Both the position numbers and the translations under genes were made by a program. From Caulobacteraceae bacterium (GTDB taxonomy: Bacteria > Pseudomonadota > Alphaproteobacteria > Caulobacterales > Caulobacteraceae), in assembly GCA_027487945.1 (NCBI GenBank), contig JAIYCQ010000031.1:1-64000 (forward strand): a stretch of DNA of 64,000 nt, written 5' to 3'. The notes under the pieces were generated by a model. That model worked only from the letters and a program-made list of their open reading frames with translations. It had not been told where the DNA came from and did not search any database. Position 1 is the stretch's first letter. Each line of letters starts with the position of its first letter. Shown here piece after piece: positions 50,894-60,648 of the stretch.

Positions 50894-51871
50894 ATGGCGA
50901 AACTGACGGGCGCGAGGGTGACGGTTGCGGGCGCGGGAGCGCTGGGCCTCTGCATCGCGCTGGAGCTGGCGCGGGGCGGCGCAGAGGTCGTCGTGTGGGA
51001 TCCGGCGGCGCCGGACGACAACGCATCAGGCGTCGCGGCCGGTATGCTGGCGCCGGCCTTCGAGACGGCGCTGGATGCGGCCTCCGCCGATCATTTCGAC
51101 CTGCTGCTGGCGGCGCGGGACCTGTGGCCGGATCTGGCTGACCGGGCGGGGATCGCGCTCGACCGTTCCGGCGCCGCCTACTTCGGCGATCATATCGGCG
51201 CCGTGGCGGCGCGGCTGAAGGCGCTGGGGGTCGCGGCCGGGGTCTATGGCGACCGGGTCTACACCCGGGAAGACTGGCGACTCTCGCCCCGCGCAGCGCT
51301 GGCTGCCCTGCGCTCGACGGCCGGCGCGGCCGGCGTCCGTTTCGGGCAGGGGCTCGCCGAGGGGCCCGCCGACGGCGCGGTTCTCGTCCTGGCGACGGGA
51401 GCGGAGCGGCATGGCCTCGCCCCCGAACTGGCCCTGCTTGCGCCGATCAAGGGTCACATCCTGCGCCTGTCGGGCGGGCCGGACATCGGGCCGGTGATCC
51501 GCGGCGACGGCGTCTACATCTGTCCTGACCCGGCCGGGGCGTTGGTCGGGGCGACCATGGAGCGGGGCGTCGATGACCGGACGGTCGAGCCCGCCCGGGT
51601 GGCCGGCCTGCGGCGGGCCGCCGAGGCCTTGCTGCCCGAACTGGCGGACCTGGACGCGCGCGCCGAGACCGGCGTCCGGGCCGCGACGCCCGACGGCCTG
51701 CCGATGGTGGGCCCGAGCCTTGCGCCGGATGTGCTGCTGGCCGTCGGCGCGCGACGCAACGGCTGGCTGCTCGCGCCGCTTGTCGCGCACACCATCGCGG
51801 CCTATGTCGCGGGCGACGATCCGGGACCCTTCGCCGCGCGGCTCGACCCGCGACGGTTCGACAAGCGATAG
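50894..51871 (+). CDS. FAD-dependent oxidoreductase, ThiO/DAO-like
   Basis: 'VTVAGAGALGLCIALELARGGAEVVVWDP', 'ASGVAAGMLAPAFE', 'VRAATPDGLPMVGPS', 'GARRNGWLLAPLVA'. Confidence 0.9.
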   Translation: MAKLTGARVTVAGAGALGLCIALELARGGAEVVVWDPAAPDDNASGVAAGMLAPAFETALDAASADHFDLLLAARDLWPDLADRAGIALDRSGAAYFGDHIGAVAARLKALGVAAGVYGDRVYTREDWRLSPRAALAALRSTAGAAGVRFGQGLAEGPADGAVLVLATGAERHGLAPELALLAPIKGHILRLSGGPDIGPVIRGDGVYICPDPAGALVGATMERGVDDRTVEPARVAGLRRAAEALLPELADLDARAETGVRAATPDGLPMVGPSLAPDVLLAVGARRNGWLLAPLVAHTIAAYVAGDDPGPFAARLDPRRFDKR

Positions 51872-51882
51872 GAAGAGCGCGC

Positions 51883-53052
51883 ATGTCCAGCTTCTGGCCG
51901 ACCGAGGAACAGGAAGCCATCCGCGAGGCCGTGGGCCGCATCTGCGCCGACTTCGACGACGAGTACTGGCGCAAGACCGACGAAACCGGCGACTTCCCGG
52001 AGGCCTTCGCCGCCGCCATGGCGGCCGGCGGCTGGCTGGGCGTGGCGATGCCGGAAGCCTACGGCGGCGCGGGCCTGGGCCTGACCGAAGCCTGCCACGT
52101 CATGCAGGTGGTGGCCGAGTCCGGGGCCGGCTTCTCCGGCGCCAGCGCCATTCACCTGAACATCTTCGGCCTGATGCCGGTGGTGAAGTTCGGCACCGAC
52201 GAGCAGCGGCGCCGGCACCTGCCGCGGATCATCACCGGCGAGGACAAGGCCTGTTTCGCGGTCACCGAGCCGAACTCGGGCCTCGACACCTCCAGCCTCG
52301 AGACCCGGGCCGAGAAGCACGGCAACGGCTACCGGATCACCGGCCGCAAGATCTGGACGACCATGGCCCAGCGGGCCAACAAGATCCTGATCATCGCGCG
52401 CACGACGCCGAGGGATCAGGTGGCCAAGCCCATGCAGGGCCTCAGCCTGTTCTACACCGACTTCGACCGCGCCCGGATCGACGCCCGGCCGATCCCGAAG
52501 ATGGGCCGCAAGGCCGTCGAATGTAACATGCTCTTCATCGAGGACCTTCAGGTCCCGGCGGAGGATCTGGTCGGCGAGGAGGGCAGGGGCTTCCAGTACC
52601 TGCTGGCCGGTCTGAACCCGGAGCGGGCGCTCTTCGGCGTCGAGGCGGTGGGTCTTGGTCGCGCGGCGCTGCGCAAGGCGGCGGCCTATGCCAATGAGCG
52701 GGTCGTGTTCGGGCGACCCATCGGCCAGAACCAGGGCGTGCAGCACCCGCTGGCCAGGGCCTGGGCCGAGCTCGAGGCCGCCAACCTGCTGGGCTTCAAG
52801 GCCGCCGCCCTGTTCGACGCCGGACGGGAATGCGGGGCCGAGGCCAACGCCGCCAAGTACCTGGGCGGCGAGGCAGGCTTTCGCGCCTGCGAGTCGGCCG
52901 TCCTCGCCCATGGCGGCATGGGCTACGCCAAGGAGTACGATGTCGAGCGCTACCTGCGCGAGGCCATGATCGCCCGCATCGCGCCGGTCAGCCGCGAGAT
53001 GATCCTCAACTTCATCGGCGAGAAGGTCCTCGGCCTGCCGAAGAGCTACTGA
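51883..53052 (+). CDS. Acyl-CoA dehydrogenase
   Basis: 'PEAYGGAGLGLTEACHVMQ', 'CFAVTEPNSGLDTSSLETRAE...GYRITGRKIWTTMAQRANKILIIART', 'GGMGYAKEYDVERYLREAMIARIAPVSREMILNFIGEKVLGLPKSY'. Confidence 0.96.
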   Translation: MSSFWPTEEQEAIREAVGRICADFDDEYWRKTDETGDFPEAFAAAMAAGGWLGVAMPEAYGGAGLGLTEACHVMQVVAESGAGFSGASAIHLNIFGLMPVVKFGTDEQRRRHLPRIITGEDKACFAVTEPNSGLDTSSLETRAEKHGNGYRITGRKIWTTMAQRANKILIIARTTPRDQVAKPMQGLSLFYTDFDRARIDARPIPKMGRKAVECNMLFIEDLQVPAEDLVGEEGRGFQYLLAGLNPERALFGVEAVGLGRAALRKAAAYANERVVFGRPIGQNQGVQHPLARAWAELEAANLLGFKAAALFDAGRECGAEANAAKYLGGEAGFRACESAVLAHGGMGYAKEYDVERYLREAMIARIAPVSREMILNFIGEKVLGLPKSY

Positions 53053-53096
53053 ACCGGAGGGGGACACGCACCGAAGCGGCATGTCCCCCGCACGGC

Positions 53097-53819
53097 CTAG
53101 CCGCGGCTGTCGGCCGCCTCGAAGCGGATGGGGATCTTCACCACCGCGCCGTCCACGGGCTTGCCGTCGACCAGCTGGGGCTTCATGCGGAAGAAGGGCG
53201 CCAGCTTGAGCGCCGCCTTGCCGAAGCCCATGTCGCCCGGCTCCTCCTTGACCACCTGGCAACTGCCCACCGTGCCGTTGGCGGCGACGAGGCAGGCCAG
53301 GGTCGCCGATCCGCTGACACCCATGCGCGCGGCGCGCTCGGGGAAGTAGCGTTCGAACTCCCGGGCGCCGGGCATCCTGATCCAGTCAGGGCGGGTGACG
53401 ATCGGGATGGTCGGAATCTCGATGCCCGTGGTGGTGATCGGTCCGGGATCGATCAGCGTCGTCACCGGTCCGACAGGGCCGCTCGTGTCCGGCTCGGACG
53501 TCGTCGCGACCAGCGGGTCGACCGTGATCGCATGGGTCCGGGTCGGCGCGTGCAGATCGGGCTGGGCGCTCTTTGTGCGCACGGCCTCGGGTTTGACGTC
53601 CGCGGGCTCGGGCGGCGGCGGCGGGGTCCAGATCTCGCCCTCGATGGCGGGATCGACCTGCGGCAGTTCGAGGATCGGGCTGAACTGCTTGTAGGCAAGG
53701 TAGCCGCCGATGGCGACGTGGACGGCGACCGACAGTCCCAGCGCGAGGGCTGTGGCCGGGGAGAGCGGTCGACGACGACGCCCTCCATCGAATGGTGACG
53801 AGGCGACGTGAGCAACCAT
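53097..53819 (-). CDS. TonB family protein (second energy transducer)
   Basis: TM '[22 protein letters not shown]', '[16 protein letters not shown]', C-terminal '[67 protein letters not shown]'. Confidence 0.9.
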   Translation of the reverse strand: MVAHVASSPFDGGRRRRPLSPATALALGLSVAVHVAIGGYLAYKQFSPILELPQVDPAIEGEIWTPPPPPEPADVKPEAVRTKSAQPDLHAPTRTHAITVDPLVATTSEPDTSGPVGPVTTLIDPGPITTTGIEIPTIPIVTRPDWIRMPGAREFERYFPERAARMGVSGSATLACLVAANGTVGSCQVVKEEPGDMGFGKAALKLAPFFRMKPQLVDGKPVDGAVVKIPIRFEAADSRG

Positions 53820-53913
53820 GGCGACCCTCCCTTGGGTCTTGTTATGACTGTCGCGAGCCTCCTCCCGAACCGGCCAACCGGCAACGGACATTCTGTAGTT
53901 GCGAAGCAATTAC

Positions 53914-53927
53914 AACGAACGTTCGTT
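53914..53927. promoter_or_regulatory. 14-bp perfect palindrome AACGAACGTTCGTT (candidate operator)
   Basis: AACGAAC|GTTCGTT in the divergent intergenic region between the tonB-like gene and the transglycosylase gene. Confidence 0.55.
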
Positions 53928-53943
53928 TCGTGGTCGAGCAGGG

Positions 53944-53962
53944 TTAATCCCGCCTTAACCAT
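53944..53962 (+). promoter_or_regulatory. CtrA-type binding site TTAA-N7-TTAA(CCAT)
   Basis: TTAATCCCGCCTTAACCAT: exact TTAA-N7-TTAA at 53944-53958, overlapping TTAACCAT. Confidence 0.75.
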
Positions 53963-53980
53963 AACCGGCGACCTACAGGC

Positions 53981-54826
53981 ATGGCGGTTGAAGGAATCCG
54001 TGGGGTCGTCGAAGCGGCCATCCAGCGCGCGTCCCAGGCGACGGGCGTTGATTTCTCGTTCCTGATGCGCACCGCCAACCGGGAGAGCGGCTACAACCCC
54101 CGCGCCAAGGCCCAAACCTCCTCGGCGGCGGGACTGTTCCAGTTCGTCGAGCAGACCTGGCTGGCCACCCTGAAGAAGCACGGGGCGAAGTACGGCTACG
54201 CCCGGTACTCCGACCTGATCGTCCAGGGCGGCGACGGCCGCTACCGCGTCAACGGCGCCGAGGCGCGCGAGGCGGTGATGAACCTGCGGTTCGATCCGCA
54301 CGCCGCCTCCCTCATGGTCGGCGAGATGACGTCCGACAATGCGGCCTATCTGTCCGGCCGCATCGGCCGCCAGCCGACCGCCGGCGAGCTCTATGCCGCG
54401 CACTTTCTGGGACCGCAGGGCGCCGCGCGCCTGATCCAGGCGGTGCAGACCAATCCGGGCGCGTCCGCCGCCGCCTTCTTCCCCGAGGCCGCCTCGGCCA
54501 ACCGTTCGATCTTCTACCGCGACGGCCGCAGCCTCACTGTCGCCGAGGTCTACAACAACCTGACCCGCACCACTGGCGGCGGGGGGGCCGTAACGCCGCG
54601 CCCGCCGGCCCCGGACCTCGGTTTTGTGGAGTACGCCTCGGCTCGCCGCGCCGACCAGACCGCCCGCCAGCAGCAGGACGCGCTGGTCGAGTTCATCCTG
54701 CGCGGGCCGCAGGGACTCGACTCAGGCGCGGGCTCCGGCTCGGGCGGCACGCGCGGGCTCGGCTCATCCCTGCTGACGTCCGAGATGCTGCGCGTCCTGT
54801 CCGACGCCCGCAAGGACAGTCGCTAG
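53981..54826 (+). CDS. Lytic transglycosylase (SLT-domain) protein
   Basis: 'GVDFSFLMRTANRESGYNPRAKAQTSSAAGLFQFVEQTWLATLKKHG', 'YAAHFLGPQGAARLIQA'. Confidence 0.92.
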   Translation: MAVEGIRGVVEAAIQRASQATGVDFSFLMRTANRESGYNPRAKAQTSSAAGLFQFVEQTWLATLKKHGAKYGYARYSDLIVQGGDGRYRVNGAEAREAVMNLRFDPHAASLMVGEMTSDNAAYLSGRIGRQPTAGELYAAHFLGPQGAARLIQAVQTNPGASAAAFFPEAASANRSIFYRDGRSLTVAEVYNNLTRTTGGGGAVTPRPPAPDLGFVEYASARRADQTARQQQDALVEFILRGPQGLDSGAGSGSGGTRGLGSSLLTSEMLRVLSDARKDSR

Positions 54827-54836
54827 GCCTGCAGGA

Positions 54837-56030
54837 TCAGCGGACCGCTCCGGCCGCCGCAAGGGCCGCAATGGCCGCCTCGTCATAGCCCAGTTCCGAC
54901 AACACCTGCGCCGTATGCTGCCCGAGGTCGGGGGCAGGCCCTCGCGGCGTGTCGTCGTAGCCCTCGAAGCGGGCCGGCGAGGCGGGCGCTCGGCGGCTTC
55001 CGCCGGCGCCGTCCGGGGTCTCCACGAAACAGCCGGCCGCCTCCGCCTGCGGATCCGACACGAGGTCGCGGGGCAGCTGGTAGGGCGCCCAGGTGACGTC
55101 CTCGGCGTCGAGCCTCGCCGCCGCCTCGTCGTAGCTCATGGCAGCGAAGGCCTCGTCCATGATCGCCACCAGCGCTTCGGTGTTTTGACGGCGGGCCCGG
55201 CCGGTCGCGAAGCGCGGGTCCTCGACCATCTCGGGATGACCCACGGCGGCGGCGATCTGCGGCCAGTCGGTGTCGCCGGTGCGGACCAGCAGGCAGATCC
55301 AGCGGTCGTCGGCGGTCTTGAAGAAGTTGGCCAGCGGCTGGACGGCCTGATGGCGCGGGCGGGTCGAGGCCAGCTTTCCGAAGCGCAGCTGGATCGCCAT
55401 GTCCGAGCCGATCGAATAGACGCCCGTGCGCAGCAGCGAGGTCTCGACCAGACGCCCCACGCCGGTGCTGTTGCGCTCATAGACCGCCGCCAGGATGGCC
55501 GAGACGGTCGCCAGGGAGGTGATGTGATCACCCATGGCGGTGCGGATCGGGAAGGGCTCCACCCCCTTGGGCGCGGTCAGGGCGCCGACCCCCGCCCGCG
55601 ACCAGAACGCGGCCACGTCCATGCCGGCCCGGTCGGCGTCCGGCCCCTGCAGGCCGTAACCGGTCAGACTGCAGTAGACGAGACGCGGATTGGCCGCGTG
55701 CAGGGTTTCCCAGTCCAGCCCGGCCCGCTTCAGGGCGCCGGGGCGGACATTGGTCAGGAAGACGTCGGCGCCCGCGATGAGCTTGAGCGCCGCCTCGCGG
55801 CCTTCCGGCTTTGCGACATCGAAAACCACGCCCCGCTTGCCGCGGTTGTCCAGTTCGAACACCGGATTGCCGTGCTCGCCTACCGTGATGCCGTCGAAGA
55901 ACCTGCGCATCGGGTCGCCGCGCGGCGGCTCGATCTTGACCACGTCCGCACCCCAGTCGGCCATGATCCCGCCCGCGCCCGGCGCGGCGATGTAGGTGGC
56001 CAGTTCGACGACTTTCAGGCCCTGCAGCAC
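54837..56030 (-). CDS. CaiB/BaiF family CoA transferase
   Basis: 'LQGLKVVELATYIAAPGAGGIMADWGADVVKIEPPRGDPMRRF', 'FELDNRGKRGVVFDVAKPEGREAALKLIAGADVFLTNVRPGALKRAGLDWETLHAANPRLVYCSLTGYG'. GTG start at 56030. Confidence 0.95.
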   Translation of the reverse strand: MLQGLKVVELATYIAAPGAGGIMADWGADVVKIEPPRGDPMRRFFDGITVGEHGNPVFELDNRGKRGVVFDVAKPEGREAALKLIAGADVFLTNVRPGALKRAGLDWETLHAANPRLVYCSLTGYGLQGPDADRAGMDVAAFWSRAGVGALTAPKGVEPFPIRTAMGDHITSLATVSAILAAVYERNSTGVGRLVETSLLRTGVYSIGSDMAIQLRFGKLASTRPRHQAVQPLANFFKTADDRWICLLVRTGDTDWPQIAAAVGHPEMVEDPRFATGRARRQNTEALVAIMDEAFAAMSYDEAAARLDAEDVTWAPYQLPRDLVSDPQAEAAGCFVETPDGAGGSRRAPASPARFEGYDDTPRGPAPDLGQHTAQVLSELGYDEAAIAALAAAGAVR

Positions 56031-56097
56031 GCCCGATCCCTCCCGCTTCTTCCTGTGGCGGGCATCATGGCGGGGCGGCCGGGAGGGCGAAAGGGCC

Positions 56098-57909
56098 TTA
56101 CGCGGCGGAACGGGCGCCGTTGGCGTCTGGACGGACCCGGGCGGCGGCGTCGGCCACGGCGCGCGCGACCCCGGCCACGGTGACGGGCTTGCGCAGGACG
56201 GTATCGGCCCCGGCGTCGAGGCACTCGCGCGCCTCGTCGGCATCCCCGCCGATCACCGCAATGATCGGCGCCCCTGCGACCGGGCCGTCCAGCGCCCGAA
56301 CGGCGGCCGTGGTCTGGGGGCCATCCATATGCGGCATCCGGCCGTCGAGCATGAGCAGGTCGAAGTCCGCGAGACGCGCCAGTTCCAGCGCCCGCTTGCC
56401 GTTGTGGGCATGCACCACCTGGTGGCCCAGCTGCTCGAGGATGGCGCGCAGCATGGCTGCGTTCAGGGCGTCATCCTCGGCCACCAGCACCCGCAGCGGG
56501 CGGGCGGCGGCGCTGCCCGGGGCGACAACGGCCGCGTCCGTCGTGTCACCGGTCTCGACCTCGGCGTCCGGGGTCCAGGGCAGTTCGAGGGTGAAGCAGG
56601 TCCCCACGCCCAGGGCGCTCTGGGCGATCAGCGCGCCGTCCATCAGGGTCGCCAGACGGCGGGCGAGGGACAGGCCGAGACCCGCGCCCGGGATGCCCGC
56701 CCCGGTCCGCTCGATTCGGCGGAAGGGCTCGAAGGCCTGTTCCAGCTCATCGACCGACAGTCCCGGACCGGTGTCGGCCACCGCGATGGCGATCCGGTCG
56801 CCGTCCCGGAGCTCGATGCGCGCCTCGATCCGCCCCCGCAGCGTGTACTTCACGGCGTTCCCGATCAGGTTCGAGAGAACCTGCCGCGCCCGGCTGACGT
56901 CCGCGACGACGGCGCCGCGGTGCGATCGCTCGAGGGCGGGATCGACATGGAAGACCAGCTCCACGCCCTTCACCGCCGCATGCGGCCGGTTCAGCAGAAC
57001 CAGGTCGCGGGTCAGGCGGACCGGGTCGAACGGCTCCCGCTCCAGGCTGAGGCGGCCGGCCTCGGCGGTTTCGGAGTCGAGCGTGGCGTTGAGCACCGAG
57101 ACCAGGTCGTTGGCCGCGTCCAGGGCCGCCGACAGCTGCTCGCGAGACGGCGCGGCGCGGCCGCCCTGGCCGACGGCGGCGGCCAGCACGTGGGTGACGC
57201 CCGTCAGGCCGTTGCGGATCTCGTGGCTCAGGGTCGAGACGATGTCGGACTTGGATCGCGCCAGCTTCTCGGCCCGCTCCAGCGAGGCGGCCCGGTCGGC
57301 GATCATCGCCTCCCGCTCGGCGGCCATCGCGAACTGGCCGCGCAACAGGCGGTTGAGGATCAGGCACAGGGCCATGGTCAGCGCCACGGCGCCCCAGGCG
57401 AGCGCGGCTTCCGGCCGGCTTTCGGAATGGCGGAAGAGCGCGATCAGCGGCCCGGCCGCCGCCGCCGGGCCGACGATCAGCAGTGCGGGCAGGACAGGCG
57501 CGGTGAAGAAGAAGCAGGCTACGGCGCCGGCGACCGCGATCATCAGCAGGGCCTCGCGCACCGGTCCCGCCCCGTCGGCGAAGGCCGCGATCTGGGCGCA
57601 GGTCGCCGACCACAGCAGACCGCACAACACCTGAACGCGCAGGCGTCGCGCCACATCGGCGGACGCCTCGCTCCGCAGCCAGTCGAGCGCGAAGTAGAAG
57701 GCGCCCCAGTTGATCGCGAACACGGCGAAGGTTGCCGTCATCCAGACGCTGTTGGTCGCGAACGAGCCCGCCCAGACATAGATCGGCAGGCTGACCGCGA
57801 AGAAGGCCAGGGCATAGGGCAGCAAGCCCCGCTGGGCCTCCAGCGACTGGAGTGTGACGGACCCGCCGCCGCGGCTCGACTGCGCGGCGGGCGCGAGGAA
57901 TGCGAACAC
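56098..57909 (-). CDS. Hybrid sensor histidine kinase with C-terminal receiver domain
   Basis: Multi-TM N-terminus, H-box 'VSTLSHEIRNGLTGV', N-box 'NLIGNAVKYT', 'VADTGPGLSVDELEQAFEPF', 'GAGLGLSLARRLATLMDG', receiver 'RVLVAEDDALNAAMLRAILEQLGHQV...DLLMLDGRMPHMDG'. GTG start. Confidence 0.93.
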   Translation of the reverse strand: MFAFLAPAAQSSRGGGSVTLQSLEAQRGLLPYALAFFAVSLPIYVWAGSFATNSVWMTATFAVFAINWGAFYFALDWLRSEASADVARRLRVQVLCGLLWSATCAQIAAFADGAGPVREALLMIAVAGAVACFFFTAPVLPALLIVGPAAAAGPLIALFRHSESRPEAALAWGAVALTMALCLILNRLLRGQFAMAAEREAMIADRAASLERAEKLARSKSDIVSTLSHEIRNGLTGVTHVLAAAVGQGGRAAPSREQLSAALDAANDLVSVLNATLDSETAEAGRLSLEREPFDPVRLTRDLVLLNRPHAAVKGVELVFHVDPALERSHRGAVVADVSRARQVLSNLIGNAVKYTLRGRIEARIELRDGDRIAIAVADTGPGLSVDELEQAFEPFRRIERTGAGIPGAGLGLSLARRLATLMDGALIAQSALGVGTCFTLELPWTPDAEVETGDTTDAAVVAPGSAAARPLRVLVAEDDALNAAMLRAILEQLGHQVVHAHNGKRALELARLADFDLLMLDGRMPHMDGPQTTAAVRALDGPVAGAPIIAVIGGDADEARECLDAGADTVLRKPVTVAGVARAVADAAARVRPDANGARSAA

Positions 57910-58054
57910 TGTCTGGAACCCTTCGTTGGCGCGCGAAGGGTAGGGCGCCCGGGTTTGCATGCGGTTACGCGAGAGCGTTAACCGATGCTCAGTCTTCGTT
58001 AAGCCTAACGACTCATGATGGATACTGCGTCGCTGACCAAGGGGCTGTTTCGGC

Positions 58055-59194
58055 ATGAGCGTTACGCGGGCCGCACTGACGGACGTTGATCTTCGGACCC
58101 TGCTGAAGGGTGCGACGGCGGACGAGCGCGCGGTCGCCGCGCACAAGCTCTGCCGTGTCATCGACAAGGGTTCGCTCGACGAGGCTGAACGGATCCAGGC
58201 CCAGGAAATCCTTCGGGTGATGGCCGCCGACGCCGCCGAGCTGGTGCGCCGCGCCCTGGCGGTGACCCTGAAGCACTCCGATGTCCTGCCCCACGACGTC
58301 GCCCTGCGCCTGGCGCGGGACGTCGAGTCCATTTCCCTGCCGGTGCTCAACTTCTCGCCGGTGTTCACCGATGATGACCTCGCCGAGATCGTCCGTCTGG
58401 GCGGACCCGTGCGGCAGGTGGCGATCGCCAAACGTCCGCAGCTGTCGGAGAAGGTCACGACGGCGCTTGTCGAGCTCGGCAGCGAGAGCGCCGTCGAGGC
58501 CGTCTGCGCCAACGACAACGCCGCGCTTTCCGAGCGCAGCCTGCAGAAGGCCATCGCACGGTTCGAGACCTCCGAGCGGGTTCTGGCCGCGGTCGCCTAT
58601 CGCAACGTGCTGCCGCTGTCTGTTACGGAACGGCTGATCGATCTGGTCGGCGATCAGGTGCGCGAACACCTGCTCAATCACCACGCCCTGTCCCCGGAAG
58701 TCGCGCTGCAGATCGCGGTGGGGACGAAGGAGCGGGCCACCATCGACCTGGTCGATCAGGCCGGGCGCGCCGCCGACCCCAAGGCCTTCGCCGGGCACCT
58801 GAACAAGGCGGGGCGGCTGACGCCGTCGCTGCTGCTGCGCGTGCTGGCCAGCGGGCACATGACCTTCTTCGAGTGCGGCCTGGCCGAGCTGGCCGGGGTG
58901 CCGCATCATCGCACCTGGCTGATGATCCATGACGCCGGTCCGCTGGGGCTGCGCGCCATCTACGAGCGGGCCGGCCTGCCGACCCGTCTGTTCGCCGCCT
59001 TCCGGGCCGGCGTCGACACCTGGCATTCGATGGAGTTCGACGGCGGGCTGCGCGACAAGGAGCGCTTCCAGGAGCGGATGCTGCAGCGGTTCCTGACCCA
59101 GCCCCAGACCGCCGCCCGCGACGATGTAGACTACCTGCTTGAACGCATGGACCGCATCTCCCGCCAGAGCCGGCCGACCGCTGACGTAGCGTGA
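58055..59194 (+). CDS. DUF2336 domain-containing protein
   Basis: 'VRRALAVTLKHSDVLPHDVALRLARDVESISLPVLNFSPVFTDDDLAEIVRLGGPVRQVAIAKRPQLSEKVTTALVELGSESAVEAVCANDNAALSERSLQKAI'. Confidence 0.92.
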   Translation: MSVTRAALTDVDLRTLLKGATADERAVAAHKLCRVIDKGSLDEAERIQAQEILRVMAADAAELVRRALAVTLKHSDVLPHDVALRLARDVESISLPVLNFSPVFTDDDLAEIVRLGGPVRQVAIAKRPQLSEKVTTALVELGSESAVEAVCANDNAALSERSLQKAIARFETSERVLAAVAYRNVLPLSVTERLIDLVGDQVREHLLNHHALSPEVALQIAVGTKERATIDLVDQAGRAADPKAFAGHLNKAGRLTPSLLLRVLASGHMTFFECGLAELAGVPHHRTWLMIHDAGPLGLRAIYERAGLPTRLFAAFRAGVDTWHSMEFDGGLRDKERFQERMLQRFLTQPQTAARDDVDYLLERMDRISRQSRPTADVA

Positions 59195-60015
59195 GCCTTG
59201 CCGAACAGGCGTTTGAGTCCGATCCTGCGGCCATGACCTCCGACGCCGTCCAGATCCGCCCCGCCGCCACCATCCTGCTTGTCCGGGATGACCCGACCTT
59301 CGAGGTCCTGATGGTCAAGCGCCACCATCAGGTCGACTTCGCCTCCGGCGCCCTGGTGTTCCCGGGCGGCAAGACCCACGCCGGGGACCATGACGCGGCC
59401 TGGGCCGACCATGTCACCGGCTGGGAGGGCGTCCATCCCGACGAGCGACCGCTGCGCATCGCGGCGATCCGTGAGGCGTATGAGGAAGCGGCGATCATCA
59501 TCGCGGCGGATCATCAGGGAAATCCTTTCTGCGGCGACGACCGCGCCGCCGCCGCCCGCGATGCGGTCGCAAGGGACGAACGCCCGTTCCTCGACCTCGT
59601 CCGCGAGCTGGAGGTCAAGCTGGACCTCGGCGCGCTGGAGACCTTCGCGCGCTGGATCACGCCGGACATGATGCCCAAGCGGTTCGATACCTGGTTCTAT
59701 GTCGTGCGGGCCACCGGCGAGCAGCTGGCCGTCTGTGATGGCTGGGAAACGGTCGAGGCCGAGTGGATCGCCCCGTCCGAAGCGCTTCGTCTCGAACAGG
59801 CCGGGGAGCGGACGATCATCTTCCCGACCCGCATGAACCTGAAGCTGCTGGCCGAGGCGCAGAGCGCCAGCGACGCCATCGCCCAGGCCGCGGCGCGGAC
59901 CCTGGTGCCGGTGCTGCCGGTGGTCGAGCGTCGTGAGGGTGGCGCGGTGCTGGTGATCCCGCCGGACGCGGGCTACGGCGCCATCGAAGAGCCGATGAGT
60001 TCGATCAGGGGCTGA
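59191..60015 (+). CDS. NUDIX hydrolase
   Basis: 'ASGALVFPGGKTHAGDHD', 'RIAAIREAYEEAAI' (NUDIX-like REAxEE). GTG start overlaps the upstream stop; alternative ATG at 59233. Confidence 0.88.
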   Translation: MSLAEQAFESDPAAMTSDAVQIRPAATILLVRDDPTFEVLMVKRHHQVDFASGALVFPGGKTHAGDHDAAWADHVTGWEGVHPDERPLRIAAIREAYEEAAIIIAADHQGNPFCGDDRAAAARDAVARDERPFLDLVRELEVKLDLGALETFARWITPDMMPKRFDTWFYVVRATGEQLAVCDGWETVEAEWIAPSEALRLEQAGERTIIFPTRMNLKLLAEAQSASDAIAQAAARTLVPVLPVVERREGGAVLVIPPDAGYGAIEEPMSSIRG

Positions 60016-60024
60016 CGCGAGCGA

Positions 60025-60507
60025 TCAGGCCGCGAAGGCCCGGACCCGCTCTTCCAGCTCTTCGGCCAGCTTGCGGCCGACCGGGTGGCTGTCGTCGCGG
60101 ATGTCGGCGCGGACGGCGGCCTTGATGGCGTCGATGTGGGCGTCGATCAGCAGCATCGGCGCGGTGAGGCGCTTCGCATCGTCGTCGATCAGCTTGCACA
60201 GCGAGCCAGCGATGCGGGTGACGATCGGAAACTCATAGGTCGCGCCCAGCCCCTTCAGGTCGTGGGCGCGCAGGTAGAGCAGTTCGGCGGTCGCGGTCGT
60301 CAGGCCCTCGGTATGGACCTGGGCGCGGGCCGCCTCGAGCTTGGCCAGCTCCTCGTTCAGCCACTGGGTGAAGTTGCCCGAAAGACTCTTCAGCGCGGCT
60401 TCCGCCTTGGCGATCGCGGCGGCGTCGATGCCGCCGAACCGCCCGCCGACCTTGAGTCGCAGGACGTTCGGCGTCTGGATCACCTGAACGGAAGAGTTGT
60501 CACTCAC
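60025..60507 (-). CDS. Hpt (histidine phosphotransfer) domain protein
   Basis: 'LLYLRAHDLKGLGATYEFPIVTRIAGSLCKLIDD' (HxxKG Hpt motif), no kinase domain in same ORF. Confidence 0.85.
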   Translation of the reverse strand: MSDNSSVQVIQTPNVLRLKVGGRFGGIDAAAIAKAEAALKSLSGNFTQWLNEELAKLEAARAQVHTEGLTTATAELLYLRAHDLKGLGATYEFPIVTRIAGSLCKLIDDDAKRLTAPMLLIDAHIDAIKAAVRADIRDDSHPVGRKLAEELEERVRAFAA

Positions 60508-60549
60508 GCGCGCCTCCTGTGGCGTTTACGTCCACAGGATAAAGGTCCT

Positions 60550-60561
60550 GTTGTTAACAAC
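60550..60561. promoter_or_regulatory. 12-bp palindrome GTTGTTAACAAC upstream of Hpt gene
   Basis: GTTGTT|AACAAC, 43-54 bp 5' of the start codon of the minus-strand Hpt gene. Confidence 0.4.
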
Positions 60562-60648
60562 GAATGAGGCGAAAAGGGCGCGGATCGCGACTGGAGGTCG
60601 CAGTCTGCAGCGGATTCGCCACGCCCTGACGCGATGCGTGTGGTCCGC

